This document shows, piece by piece, positions 18,395 through 27,300 of a stretch of DNA of 64,000 nucleotides. The stretch comes from UBA11090 sp035560555 (GTDB lineage Bacteria > Spirochaetota > Spirochaetia > Treponematales > Rectinemataceae), in NCBI GenBank assembly GCA_035560555.1, contig DATMZF010000035.1, positions 62,001 to 126,000 of the forward strand, written 5' to 3'. The position numbers and the translations under genes were made by a program. Each line of letters starts with the position of its first letter. Position 1 is the stretch's first letter. The notes under the pieces are model-generated. The model did not search any database. It was not told where the DNA came from and was given only the letters and a program-made list of their open reading frames with translations.

Positions 18395-18728
18395 GCGGCT
18401 CGAAGAGCTCCTGCGCGAAGAAATCGCCGCCCTCATCGCGTCGGGCGAAATCAGGGATCCCCGCGTGGGGTCCCTGGTCTCCATCACCCGCGTGGAAGCC
18501 AATCGAGACGGCTCCACCGCGAAAGTCTGGGTGAGCTGCATCACGGAAGACGACAAGGAACTCTACGCCGCCGTGGACGGGCTCACCAGCGCGGCAGGTT
18601 TCATACAGTCCCAGATAGCGCGAAGGGTGAGGCTCCGTCTCACTCCCGTCCTTCATTTCGTGGCTGACCTGGGCATCAGGGAAGGCTTCGAGATGACCGA
18701 AAAGATAAAGGGTCTCCTCAAGGAATGA
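18375..18728 (+). CDS. rbfA: Ribosome-binding factor A
   Basis: A 117-residue protein with the RbfA pattern: an N-terminal helix (IRLKRLEELLREEIAALI), the DPR motif in GEIRDPRVGSLVSITRVE, and the C-terminal LRLTPVLHFVADLGIREG, matching the family's R..P.L.F..D. RbfA is a cold-shock 30S maturation factor. The ATG at 18375 lies inside the end of infB (20-bp overlap); the longer frame upstream is only a shadow of infB. Its stop overlaps truB as ATGA. Confidence 0.93.
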   Translation: MDQIRLKRLEELLREEIAALIASGEIRDPRVGSLVSITRVEANRDGSTAKVWVSCITEDDKELYAAVDGLTSAAGFIQSQIARRVRLRLTPVLHFVADLGIREGFEMTEKIKGLLKE

Positions 18729-19615
18729 CAGCATCCGGCTTCCTTCTCTTCGACAAGCCAGCGGGCAGGACATCCTTCGCCGCGCTTGGCGGATTCAGGA
18801 AAATCTTTCCCGGGACCCGCGTGGGCCATACGGGTACCCTCGACAACTTCGCCACGGGACTGCTCGTGGTGGTGGTGGGAAGCCATAGCCACCTCACGCC
18901 CTGGTTCACCGGACTCGACAAAGAGTATGAAGCCGAAATACGGTTTGGCGTCGGAACCGACACGCTCGATCCAGGCGGCGCCGTCACCGCCACGGGAGAG
19001 ATTCCTTCCCTTGTCGCCCTGGAAGCCTCCCTTGGCCCGTTCAGGGGCCGTATAGAGCAAATCCCCCCTGAATACTCCGCCATACATGTCGAAGGGAAGA
19101 GGGCGTCGGATATGGCGCGGAAAGGCGAGACCGTAAAGCTTCAGGCGCGTCCGATCACCATCCACTCCCTGGATCTTGTCGATTTTAAAGACGACAAAGC
19201 ATCCATGAACGTTCGTTGTTCATCCGGTACCTATATTCGCTCCCTCGCGAGAGACATAGCCGCGGCTTGCGGCACCTGCGCCCATGTCAGCGCGCTCAGG
19301 CGCACGATGGTCGGGGCTTTTTCGGTGAAGGACGCGATCTCCTCGCCGGAAGAGGCCTCGATCCAGAACCTCCATCGCCTCGACCCTAAAACGGCGGGGA
19401 TCCTCGGCCTGGACATCCTCACGATCGGCGCGGAGATGGAAACCTCCTTCCTGAACGGTCTTCCCGCCCTTCTCGCGAAGCTCGACCTGGATTCCTCCCG
19501 CGACGGTGAGGCGGCCGTCTTCTCCGAGGGCGGAAATTTCCTCGGGGTGATAGAGCGTCTCTCCGGCCGGCTTGGCTACAAGTTTGTCATGCCGAGAGGA
19601 GAGATCCTCTCGTGA
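18725..19615 (+). CDS. truB: tRNA pseudouridine(55) synthase TruB
   Basis: A 296-residue enzyme of normal TruB length. The catalytic motif VGHTGTLDNFATG places the nucleophilic Asp at residue 40. The GFLLFDKPAGRTS opening and the CSSGTYIRSLARD segment are also typical. It makes pseudouridine 55 in the T-loop of tRNAs. The start overlaps rbfA by 4 bp and the stop overlaps the ribF GTG, so translation of the three is probably coupled. Confidence 0.95.
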   Translation: MTASGFLLFDKPAGRTSFAALGGFRKIFPGTRVGHTGTLDNFATGLLVVVVGSHSHLTPWFTGLDKEYEAEIRFGVGTDTLDPGGAVTATGEIPSLVALEASLGPFRGRIEQIPPEYSAIHVEGKRASDMARKGETVKLQARPITIHSLDLVDFKDDKASMNVRCSSGTYIRSLARDIAAACGTCAHVSALRRTMVGAFSVKDAISSPEEASIQNLHRLDPKTAGILGLDILTIGAEMETSFLNGLPALLAKLDLDSSRDGEAAVFSEGGNFLGVIERLSGRLGYKFVMPRGEILS

Positions 19616-20397
19616 ATATCATGAGCTGGTCAGAGTTCGTCGCCTCCAGACAGCGCGAACCGTTCGCCGTGACGATAGGCGTCTTCGATGGCGTCCACAG
19701 GGGTCATCAGCGGCTTCTGGATACCGTTTTATCCAAAAGGCCTGCCATGAGGAGCGCCGCCGTCACCTTCGCCAACAACCCCAAGAAGATCCTGCATCCC
19801 CAGGCTTTCAGGGGAAGCATCTTCAGCCTCCAGCAGAAAATCGACGCCTTCACTCGGGCGGGTTTCGATGCCTGTGTACTGATTGACTTTTCCCAGAATT
19901 TTGGTACACTTTCAGGCGCGGAATTCCTTTCCCTTCTCGCCGATTCGGGGGTGAAGTTCGTTTGCGTGGGCCCGAATTTTCGCTGCGGACACAAAATGGA
20001 CACGAACGCGCAGGCGCTCGTGGAAATATGCGGAAAATTGGGCATGGAAGCGCGAATCGCCGAGCCCGTCATGTATAATGGGCACGCGGTGAGTTCGAGC
20101 AGGATCAGGAACGCTATTCTCGAGGGCCGGCTCGGCGAGGCTTCCGATATGCTGGGCAGACCTCACACCGTCGAGATCGAAGAGGTGGTCGCGCGCGGCT
20201 TCGATGGTTTCACGATGAAGCCGGCCGAGGATACGGTGCTTCCCCCCGAGGGGATCTACAGGATCATTGTCGATCCGGATAAGGGAAACGAGATGATTTC
20301 CGCCCGCATAGGGGAAGGAAAGATCATCGCGGGATCTTTTGAACAGCGCGGCGCGAAACGCGTCGCGATAATAAATTTGGTATCACAAGAGTGGTAA
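19612..20397 (+). CDS. ribF: RibF-type FAD synthetase with a reduced riboflavin kinase domain
   Basis: Residues 1-175 form the nucleotidyltransferase (FMN adenylyltransferase) half, with the GVFDGVHRGHQRLL signature and a VSSSRIRNAI motif. At 261 residues the protein is some 50 shorter than bifunctional RibF. The C-terminal part lacks a recognisable PTAN motif and the usual long kinase core; only a fragment such as LPPEGIYRIIVDP remains. FAD synthesis from FMN is supported, while riboflavin kinase activity is doubtful. It begins with GTG in a GTGA overlap with truB. Confidence 0.85.
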   Translation: MNIMSWSEFVASRQREPFAVTIGVFDGVHRGHQRLLDTVLSKRPAMRSAAVTFANNPKKILHPQAFRGSIFSLQQKIDAFTRAGFDACVLIDFSQNFGTLSGAEFLSLLADSGVKFVCVGPNFRCGHKMDTNAQALVEICGKLGMEARIAEPVMYNGHAVSSSRIRNAILEGRLGEASDMLGRPHTVEIEEVVARGFDGFTMKPAEDTVLPPEGIYRIIVDPDKGNEMISARIGEGKIIAGSFEQRGAKRVAIINLVSQEW

Positions 20398-20410
20398 GGA
20401 GAAATAGAAG

Positions 20411-20680
20411 ATGGCATTGACCAAAGAGGACAAGGCCCAGGTCGTACTCGAGTACGGCGCTAACGAGAAGAATACCGGATCGATCGAGACGCAGGTTGCC
20501 CTGCTCACCAAAAGGATCACCGACCTCACCGAGCATTTCAAGATTCATAAGAAGGATACAAACTCCAGGCGCGGCCTGCTGAAAGTTGTCGGACAGAGGC
20601 GTAAACTGCTCAAGTACCTTCAGAGGACCAACCTCGAAGGGTACAGGACGCTCGTCGAGAAGCTTCAGATCAGGAAGTGA
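20411..20680 (+). CDS. rpsO: 30S ribosomal protein S15
   Basis: The 89-residue product is a standard S15, containing GSIETQVALLTKRITDLTEH and SRRGLLKVVGQRRKLLKYL. It binds 16S rRNA early in 30S assembly. AAGGAG precedes the ATG. Its position before pnp repeats the widespread rpsO-pnp pairing. Confidence 0.98.
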   Translation: MALTKEDKAQVVLEYGANEKNTGSIETQVALLTKRITDLTEHFKIHKKDTNSRRGLLKVVGQRRKLLKYLQRTNLEGYRTLVEKLQIRK

Positions 20681-20703
20681 TTGTGGATGAGATCCAGGAA
20701 AAC

Positions 20704-20737
20704 AGGCCCGGCCGCCGCTTGCGCGCACGGGCCTTTT
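20704..20737 (+). terminator. Hairpin with short T-run between rpsO and pnp
   Basis: AGGCCCG at 20704-20710 pairs with CGGGCCT at 20728-20734, followed by TTTT. A second short GC inverted repeat lies at about 20747-20761. These may act as a partial terminator and as processing or stabilising structures, as known for rpsO-pnp in E. coli. Confidence 0.55.
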
Positions 20738-20794
20738 CCTGTTGTTCCCGGGGTTCCCCGGAATCTGCGGTCTAGACCGTAAAAAGGAAGAAGA

Positions 20795-22984
20795 ATGATA
20801 CATACAGTAAGTTGCCAGATCGGCGATGAAACCCTGGTCCTGGAGACCGGCCGCATGGCAAAACAGGCTGGCGGCGCGGTATTCGCGACCTACGGCGGTT
20901 CGGCCGTCCTCGCCACCGCCTGCTGCTCCGAAAAAGTGACGGAAGGCCTGGATTTCGTCCCCCTTACCGTCGAATACAACGAAAAATACTACGCGGCCGG
21001 CAAGATCCCGGGCGGTTTTATCAAGAGGGAATCACGTCCCAAGGACAAGGAAATCCTCGTCTCGCGAATTATAGACAGGCCCATGCGCCCCCTCTTCGAC
21101 AAGGCCTTCGGCAGGGAAATCCAGGTCGTCCCGACCTGCCTCTCGACGGACAACGTCAATCCTCCGGACATCGTGGCGGTCAACGCGGCCAGCGCCGCCG
21201 TCCATATCTCCGACATTCCCTTCGCCGGCCCCATCGCGGCCGTCCGCGTGGCGCTTGTCGATGACAAGTACGTCGTCAACCCCACCTTTGAGCAGTGCGA
21301 GACCGCCAAACTCGAGATCACCGTTTCGGGCACCGCGGCGGGCATCACGATGGTGGAAGGCGGCTCCCACGAAGTCTCGGAAGAGGAGATGATCGGGGCC
21401 ATCGAGTGCGCGAAAGCGCCTATCGCGCAAATCTGCGCCGCGATCGTGGAACTCCGCGCTCTCGCCGGCAAGGATAAGCTCCCCCTCGCGCCCCTTAAGG
21501 TCACCCTGAACAAGGAAGAAGAAATCCGCGCCTTCGCGGCGCCGCTTCTCTCCGCCGCCCTCTTCGTGAAAGTGAAGCAGGAACGCTACCTGGCCGTGCG
21601 CGCCGCCATCAAGCAGACCCAGGAAACCTTCGCCGAGGTCCTCGACAGCGAGGTGCAGATGAAGCTTTTCTCCGCCCTCATGGAGGACCTCCAGTACCAT
21701 ATTCTCAGGAACGGCATCCTCGACAAGGGACTGCGCGTCGATGGCCGCGGTCTCGAGGACGTGCGCCCGATCACCTGCGAGATCAACATTCTCCCGAGAA
21801 CCCACGGTTCGGCCCTCTTCACGCGCGGCGAAACCCAGGCTCTCGCCGTCACCACGCTCGGAACCATTCTCGACGAGCAGATCCTGGACGACATCGAAGG
21901 CGATCGTCGCGACCGCTTCATGCTGCACTATAACTTCCCCCCCTTCTCGGTCGGCGAAACCGGACGCCTCGGCACGGGAAGACGCGAAATCGGCCACGGC
22001 AGCCTCGCGCGCCGCGCCATCGAAGTCATGCTTCCGCCCAAAGACAAATTCCCGTACACCATCCGCGTCGTCTCCGAGGTCCTGGAATCCAACGGTTCCT
22101 CTTCCATGGCGACCGTCTGCGGCTCCTCCCTCTCCCTCATGAGCGCCGGCGTTCCGATGCGCAAGCCCGTGGCGGGCATCGCCATGGGACTCATCACCGA
22201 CGAGACCCGCTTCGCGGTGCTCACCGACATCCTCGGCGACGAGGACCATCTCGGCGACATGGACTTCAAGGTAGCGGGAACGAAGGACGGCATCACCGCC
22301 TTCCAGATGGACATCAAGATTTCCTCGGTCAGCACAGAAATCCTCACCAAGGCCCTCGCCCAGGCGAAGCGCGGAAGGATGCACATCCTCGGCATCATGG
22401 AGAAGACGCTCTCCGTGCCCTCGGAAGACATTTCCGCGTACGCTCCCAAGGTCGTCAGCGTCAAGGTGGACCAGGAGAAGATCGGCGCCATCATCGGGCC
22501 GGGCGGCAAGAACATCAAGGGAATGTCCGAGAAATACGACGTCCAGATCAACATCGACGAGGAAGGCACCGTCACCATCTACGGCAAGAATCAGAAAGCC
22601 GCCTATGACGCGCGCGACGCCGTCCTCAGCATGGTCGAGGAGCCGGAGATCGGGAAGATCTACGACGGCACCGTCAAGCGAGTCATGGAATTCGGCGCCT
22701 TCATCGAGATCATGCCGGGCAAGGAAGGACTCTGCCATATATCGAAACTCGCCAAGGGCCGCGTGGAACGCGTAAGCGACGTGGTCAAGGAAGGCGACGC
22801 GGTAAAGGTCAAGCTCATGGAAATCGATCACATGGGAAGGCTCAACCTCGCCATGCTCGAAGCCCTCGACGAGAACGGACAGCTGCCGCCCCAGAGCCGC
22901 GACGACAGGCCGCCGAGAGACGACCGCGGTCCCAGGGAGCCTCGCAGGTACGACGACCGGAGGGATTCGTCCCACAGACGCTGA
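20795..22984 (+). CDS. pnp: Polyribonucleotide nucleotidyltransferase (PNPase)
   Basis: A 729-residue PNPase: two RNase PH domains separated by a helical linker, a KH domain (GAIIGPGGKNIKGMSEKY), an S1 domain (GKIYDGTVKRVMEFGAFIE) and a charged Arg/Asp-rich tail of about 35 residues. The second core contains FTRGETQALAVTTLGT and the catalytic-region aspartates in the DMDFKVAG stretch. It degrades RNA 3' to 5' by phosphorolysis. A GGAAG-type site precedes the ATG. Confidence 0.97.
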   Translation: MIHTVSCQIGDETLVLETGRMAKQAGGAVFATYGGSAVLATACCSEKVTEGLDFVPLTVEYNEKYYAAGKIPGGFIKRESRPKDKEILVSRIIDRPMRPLFDKAFGREIQVVPTCLSTDNVNPPDIVAVNAASAAVHISDIPFAGPIAAVRVALVDDKYVVNPTFEQCETAKLEITVSGTAAGITMVEGGSHEVSEEEMIGAIECAKAPIAQICAAIVELRALAGKDKLPLAPLKVTLNKEEEIRAFAAPLLSAALFVKVKQERYLAVRAAIKQTQETFAEVLDSEVQMKLFSALMEDLQYHILRNGILDKGLRVDGRGLEDVRPITCEINILPRTHGSALFTRGETQALAVTTLGTILDEQILDDIEGDRRDRFMLHYNFPPFSVGETGRLGTGRREIGHGSLARRAIEVMLPPKDKFPYTIRVVSEVLESNGSSSMATVCGSSLSLMSAGVPMRKPVAGIAMGLITDETRFAVLTDILGDEDHLGDMDFKVAGTKDGITAFQMDIKISSVSTEILTKALAQAKRGRMHILGIMEKTLSVPSEDISAYAPKVVSVKVDQEKIGAIIGPGGKNIKGMSEKYDVQINIDEEGTVTIYGKNQKAAYDARDAVLSMVEEPEIGKIYDGTVKRVMEFGAFIEIMPGKEGLCHISKLAKGRVERVSDVVKEGDAVKVKLMEIDHMGRLNLAMLEALDENGQLPPQSRDDRPPRDDRGPREPRRYDDRRDSSHRR

Positions 22985-22997
22985 ATCTGACGTTTTT

Positions 22998-24278
22998 ATG
23001 ATACAACCTAAAATCCTGTCGGCCGGAGCTGCCCTGATCTCCGAGCGCCGGCGGGATTCTCCCAGCTTTACCGTCTCAATTTGGTTCCCCTACGGATCCA
23101 GGAATGAAGCCCCGATGAATCGGGGCTTCGTTCATTTCGTCGAGCACATGCTCTTCAAGGGCACGAAACGGCACGACGCTTTCTTGCTCTGGCGGGCCAT
23201 CGAACGCACCGGCGGCTACGCCAACGGCTTCACCGAGCGCGACTGCCTCTGCGTTTACTGCTGCGTTCCTTCCAGGGACTGGCGCCTTGCCGCTGGGCTC
23301 ATAGCCGAAGTGGCTTTTTCATCCACCTTTCCCGCGCAGGAGTTCGAGAAGGAAAAGCAGGTGATCCTTTCGGAAATCCTGCAGATTGAGGACGACATCG
23401 AGGAGACCGCCTTCGATGCCTTTCTCGCCCATTTCTGGCCGGACCATCCCGCGGCCAAGCCCATCGGTGGCAGCTGCGCCGAGGTGGAAGCCATAGACCG
23501 CGACCGACTCTTCGACTTCTACCGCGGCCTCTTCACCGTTTCGAAAGCGATAATCGCGGCTTCGGGCGATTTTGACGAGGCCGAACTGGCCGAGTTCATG
23601 GATGGAGCGATAGCGGAAGCGCGGGCGTCGGCCGACGCCGTTCTCGCGGTTTCTCCCCTAGCCTTTCCGGGGACTCCCGCCGCCAGGACCTTCTGGGGCT
23701 TCACGAAGGCCCCCAGTTCGCAGATCTACTATTTCGACGCTATCCAGCTCGACGCTCCCCTCGCCATGAAGGATTTTTTCAGCCTGAGCACCGTCAACGG
23801 CATCCTGGGCGAGGCTTCCACCTCCAGGCTTTTCCAAAAAGTGAGGGAAAAACTGGGCCTGGCCTATACGGTCCAATCCTCCCTGTCCTTTTCCCGCACC
23901 GAGGCGCTGATAGCCATCCAGGTGGTGACGGGAGACAGGAAGTTCGTGGAGTGCGCGAACGCGGTGGACGAAGAGACGAATACCCTCTTTTCATCGCCGC
24001 TCTCCGACGAAGAACTGGCCGAAGCCACATCGAGGCTGGCCGGCGGCTTCGTCCTCTCCCTCGAGGATCCCGAGTCCAGAATCAGAAGGCTGGCCAGCTG
24101 GTATATGACGCTTGGAAAGGTCCCCGATATGGAGGAAGAGAGGCGGATGTACCTCAATGTGGAAATGGACGATGTCACGGCCTTGCTGAGGCGGCTCGCT
24201 TCGACCCACAGGGGACGCTACGCTTATGGCAGCATAAAGCCCAGAACGGCTCGGACGCTCGGCCTGGAGGAGATATAA
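22998..24278 (+). CDS. M16 family zinc metallopeptidase
   Basis: A 426-residue protein with the inverted zinc motif HFVEH (about residue 46) and the downstream glutamate about 75 residues later in EFEKEKQVILSEI, so the catalytic half is complete. The second half has the R..Y-type stretch typical of M16B enzymes (VREKLGLAYTVQSS). It resembles processing-peptidase-like or pitrilysin-like proteins found after pnp in many bacteria. No signal peptide is seen, so it is probably cytosolic. It starts 13 bp after pnp and is followed by dut after one base. Confidence 0.9.
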   Translation: MIQPKILSAGAALISERRRDSPSFTVSIWFPYGSRNEAPMNRGFVHFVEHMLFKGTKRHDAFLLWRAIERTGGYANGFTERDCLCVYCCVPSRDWRLAAGLIAEVAFSSTFPAQEFEKEKQVILSEILQIEDDIEETAFDAFLAHFWPDHPAAKPIGGSCAEVEAIDRDRLFDFYRGLFTVSKAIIAASGDFDEAELAEFMDGAIAEARASADAVLAVSPLAFPGTPAARTFWGFTKAPSSQIYYFDAIQLDAPLAMKDFFSLSTVNGILGEASTSRLFQKVREKLGLAYTVQSSLSFSRTEALIAIQVVTGDRKFVECANAVDEETNTLFSSPLSDEELAEATSRLAGGFVLSLEDPESRIRRLASWYMTLGKVPDMEEERRMYLNVEMDDVTALLRRLASTHRGRYAYGSIKPRTARTLGLEEI

Positions 24279-24279
24279 G

Positions 24280-24720
24280 ATGGATTCGATCCGCGTACCG
24301 ATTATCCTCGACGAGGGAGCCCGGCTCCCCGAATACAAAACCAGGGGATCGGCCGGCGCCGACCTCTACGCCAACATAGCCGAAACCATCCGGCTCATGC
24401 CCCTGGAAAGAAGAGCCGTCCCGACGGGACTGCGCATGGAGCTTCCCCCCGGGTATGAGGCCCAGGTCAGGCCGAGGTCGGGGCTGGCGCTGGAGAAGGG
24501 TATCACCTGCCTCAATAGCCCGGGCACGATCGATTCGGACTATCGAGGCGAGATAAAGGTTATTCTCGTCAATCTGGGGAACGCGGAAGCGCGCGTCGAA
24601 CCAGGCGACAGGATAGCGCAGCTCGTGATCGCAAGGTATACTGAGGCCGCTTTCGAGCCTGAAAAGGCGATCGGAAAATCCGATCGCGGCGATGGGGGAT
24701 TCGGCTCGACGGGTACGTAG
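24280..24720 (+). CDS. dut: Deoxyuridine 5'-triphosphate nucleotidohydrolase (dUTPase)
   Basis: A 146-residue trimeric-type dUTPase. The five motifs are visible: GSAGADLYA, RPRSGLALEKG, GTIDSDYRGEI, RIAQLVI and the C-terminal GDGGFGSTGT that closes over the active site. It hydrolyses dUTP to keep uracil out of DNA and to supply dUMP. GGAGG precedes the ATG. The stop codon abuts a 17-bp tandem repeat. Confidence 0.95.
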   Translation: MDSIRVPIILDEGARLPEYKTRGSAGADLYANIAETIRLMPLERRAVPTGLRMELPPGYEAQVRPRSGLALEKGITCLNSPGTIDSDYRGEIKVILVNLGNAEARVEPGDRIAQLVIARYTEAAFEPEKAIGKSDRGDGGFGSTGT

Positions 24721-24835
24721 CTCCAATAGGAGCCTCGCTCCAATAGGAGCCTCGCTCCAATAGGAGCCTCGCTCCAATAGGAGCCTCGCTCCAATAGGAG
24801 CCTCGCTCCAATAGGAGCCTCGCTCCAATAGGAGC
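24719..24835 (+). repeat. Seven tandem 17-bp repeats, each containing a small hairpin
   Basis: From 24721 six exact copies of CTCCAATAGGAGCCTCG follow head to tail, with a seventh partial copy to 24835; the array begins directly at the dut stop. Each junction gives GCTCC-AATA-GGAGC, a 5-bp hairpin with an AATA loop. The copies are identical, which suggests recent expansion. There are no spacers, so this is not a CRISPR array. Confidence 0.95.
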
Positions 24836-24886
24836 GCAACTCGAACTAGGCGCGTCGCGCCAGCAAGTCCCAGGAGGTCTTGGTTG

Positions 24887-26206
24887 ATGGCAAGGAGGAC
24901 GGATGCGGCAATATCGCGCGGCTTTCCATTCACCGCTCTCTTCTATATCGTCCGCGAGTTCTGCCTTTCCTTCGCGATCTCCTTTCTTTTCTTCTTCGTC
25001 GTCTTTTTCATAAACCAGATACTTCTCCTGGCCGAGGATATCCTGGCCAAGAGCGCCCCTCTGGACCAGACGCTCCTTCTTCTTCTGTATTCCCTTCCTT
25101 CGGTCGTCGCCATCACCGCCCCGTTTTCCGCCCTGGCCGGCGCCCTCATGACATCGGCCAGGATGAATACCGACAATGAAATACTCGCTTTCTCGGCGGT
25201 CGGCATTTCGCCGGCCGCGCTCTATGCTCCCTTTCTCGTCATGGGCCTCGTGGCCTCCCTCCTGTCATTCGCGGCCAACGACTATTTCCTGCCTCGCAGC
25301 GCCGTGGCTTTTCGCAAGGTCTATGGCCAGCTCGTCGCGCGTTCGGCTTCCATCGAATTGACGCCTTTTTCGGTAAAGCGCTATTCGCAGGCTGTCGTCG
25401 TGACAGGGGCGGGAAAAAGCGGCGATATCGGCAACCTCCTTCTGTTCGAAAACGAGGGGAAAACGACCGACAAGGTCATTTCGGCGGGGAAGGCCAGCAT
25501 AGCCATCGATCCCAGCGGAAACGGGGCCATGATCGAAATGAGCGATGTGGTGGAGCAATCAGTCCTAAAGACGGAAGGGAACAAGTTTTCGATATCCAAG
25601 GCCGACACCTTGTTCTACCGTTTCATGCTCAAAGAGCCGATCGTTGGCTTTTCCGGCAACAGTCCCTCGGAAATGACCTCGAAGGATCTTCTTGCGAACC
25701 TGTTGAAGAAAAGAACCACCCTCGAGGGACGAAAAAACGATCTTGCCAGACAGAATGGCGCGGCAATAGCCAGCCTCATACAGGGCTACCTGGAGCGAGG
25801 CGCCCTTCCGGAGACCTCGTCCGACGCGTCGGAGAACGGGAAGATGCTCCAGCGCTCCATCGCGGTCCTGCGCCAGGCCGAATCCTCGCCTCCTTCGGAC
25901 AGGTCGCTTCAGATTTATGAGCTCGAGTACAACAAGAAGTTCGCCATACCGGCTGCCGCTTTTTTCTTCTCGCTCCTGGCTTTCCCCCTGGGGTTGGGAA
26001 CGAAAAGAGCGGGAAGGACAGCCGGGTTCGGCATGGCCCTTCTTCTTTCCTCGCTGTACTGGGGGCTCCTCTTCGCTGGCCAGACAGCCGGCCTGCGAAG
26101 CCACATTTCTCCGGCCCTCGCCATGTGGGCTCCCAACGGTCTCGTTTTCGCGGCGGCCATCGTCGTCTGGATAATCCGACACAAGGGCCAGAGGCGGAGC
26201 CTATGA
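24887..26206 (+). CDS. lptF: LptF/LptG family permease (YjgP/YjgQ), first copy
   Basis: A 439-residue membrane protein with three hydrophobic segments near the N-terminus (about 20-45, 60-85, 100-125), a central soluble beta-jellyroll-like domain and three C-terminal membrane segments. This is the layout of LptF/LptG, which with LptB extract lipopolysaccharide from the inner membrane. AGGAGG at 24872-24877 favours the ATG at 24887 (a TTG three bases earlier is possible). The stop overlaps the next permease gene as ATGA, so the pair is an operon. lptB is not in the window. The assignment as F rather than G follows gene order only. Confidence 0.82.
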   Translation: MARRTDAAISRGFPFTALFYIVREFCLSFAISFLFFFVVFFINQILLLAEDILAKSAPLDQTLLLLLYSLPSVVAITAPFSALAGALMTSARMNTDNEILAFSAVGISPAALYAPFLVMGLVASLLSFAANDYFLPRSAVAFRKVYGQLVARSASIELTPFSVKRYSQAVVVTGAGKSGDIGNLLLFENEGKTTDKVISAGKASIAIDPSGNGAMIEMSDVVEQSVLKTEGNKFSISKADTLFYRFMLKEPIVGFSGNSPSEMTSKDLLANLLKKRTTLEGRKNDLARQNGAAIASLIQGYLERGALPETSSDASENGKMLQRSIAVLRQAESSPPSDRSLQIYELEYNKKFAIPAAAFFFSLLAFPLGLGTKRAGRTAGFGMALLLSSLYWGLLFAGQTAGLRSHISPALAMWAPNGLVFAAAIVVWIIRHKGQRRSL

Positions 26207-27291
26207 GCGGCCCCAGGCTTCTGCGCCGCCTCCTCTTCAGGCAGACCATGCTCCGTTTCGCGGGCGGCGAAGCCTTTCTCGTGGGCATCATGCTGCTCGC
26301 CGACCTCTTCTCTTCCATGTGGCGCTTCCTGGCAGCGGAAGCCACCCTAGGCGGCATTCTCCTTTGGCTGGTGGCCGGCATTCCAGCCCACATCACCGAG
26401 GTTCTTCCCATCGCCTATCTCTTCGGCATCACCCTGAGCCTCGCCGAGATGCACGCGGACGGGGAGCTCCTCGTCGTCTGGGGCTCGGGCGTCAGCGTAC
26501 AGAGCCTGAGCCTCCCCATACTGGCCTTTTCCGTCCTCATGGCCGGAACCATGTTCTTCGTAAACGACGCGGTTACGATTCCCGCCACGGCGGAGCGCGA
26601 GCGTCTCTTCGGGGCGATGACGGGTCAAAAAGGGCAGGGCAGCCAGATCTCCGATATAACGATCATGGCCGACGGCGGCAACTTTGTGTACCGAGTAGGA
26701 TATTATGACCCCACTGCGAAAAGGCTCATGGACTTGGATATCATCGAGAGGAACGCCGACGGCGAACTCATCGCCAGGATCCAGTCTTTCCGCGCCGACT
26801 GGACCGGTGAGAATTGGATGCTCAAAAACGCGCGAATATACTCCCGCCGGGAATCGGGCGAGTGGACGGAAAAATCCGAGGCCGAGTATTCGCGCCCGGA
26901 GCTGAACGAGGGGCCAGATTCCTTCGGAATTTTGAGGGAGAAGCCTTCTCGCATGAAGACCGCCGAACTCGCCGTCTACATCGCCGTGCTCCGGAATTCT
27001 GGCCTGCCCGTGGTGGAGGCGGAAACAGATTACCACAAGCGCTTTTCGCTGCTCTTCACCCCCTTCATCGTCTACGGGCTCTCCATCGCCTTCGCCGGGC
27101 TTTTCAGAAAGAACTCGCTGCTGATGAGCCTCCTTTTCAGCCTCAGCACCGCCACGATATATTATGTCGCGCAGATGCTCGGCGCGCTCTCCGCCAAAAC
27201 AGGCTGGGTTTCGCCGGGCCTTGGCATCTGGAGCGTGACCGTGGTTTTCATCGTCATATCGACGACGGGCTATCTCAGAGCGAAGACATAA
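26203..27291 (+). CDS. lptG: LptF/LptG family permease (YjgP/YjgQ), second copy
   Basis: A 362-residue partner of the preceding permease with the same plan: hydrophobic segments near residues 15-40, 55-80 and 95-120, a soluble middle domain (from about GGNFVYRVGYYDP), and three membrane helices at the C-terminus. The ATG at 26203 is inside the previous stop codon (ATGA). LptF/LptG form the membrane heterodimer of the LPS exporter. Many treponemes lack LPS, so the lipid moved here may be LPS or another glycolipid; the sequence cannot tell. Confidence 0.82.
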   Translation: MSGPRLLRRLLFRQTMLRFAGGEAFLVGIMLLADLFSSMWRFLAAEATLGGILLWLVAGIPAHITEVLPIAYLFGITLSLAEMHADGELLVVWGSGVSVQSLSLPILAFSVLMAGTMFFVNDAVTIPATAERERLFGAMTGQKGQGSQISDITIMADGGNFVYRVGYYDPTAKRLMDLDIIERNADGELIARIQSFRADWTGENWMLKNARIYSRRESGEWTEKSEAEYSRPELNEGPDSFGILREKPSRMKTAELAVYIAVLRNSGLPVVEAETDYHKRFSLLFTPFIVYGLSIAFAGLFRKNSLLMSLLFSLSTATIYYVAQMLGALSAKTGWVSPGLGIWSVTVVFIVISTTGYLRAKT

Positions 27292-27300
27292 GGATGATAG

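Noticed and set aside
21032..22975. Very long minus-strand open frame opposite pnp (about 647 codons)
   Set aside because: Pnp is unmistakable on the plus strand; GC-rich codon usage leaves the opposite strand free of stops. The antisense product matches nothing and has skewed composition.
24719..24835. CRISPR array
   Set aside because: The 17-bp units are contiguous and identical with no unique spacers, and no cas gene is nearby.
24175..24933. Minus-strand frame with a repeated Glu-Arg-Gly-Ser-Tyr-Trp motif
   Set aside because: The repetition is only the translation of the 17-bp DNA tandem repeat, and the rest is antisense to dut.
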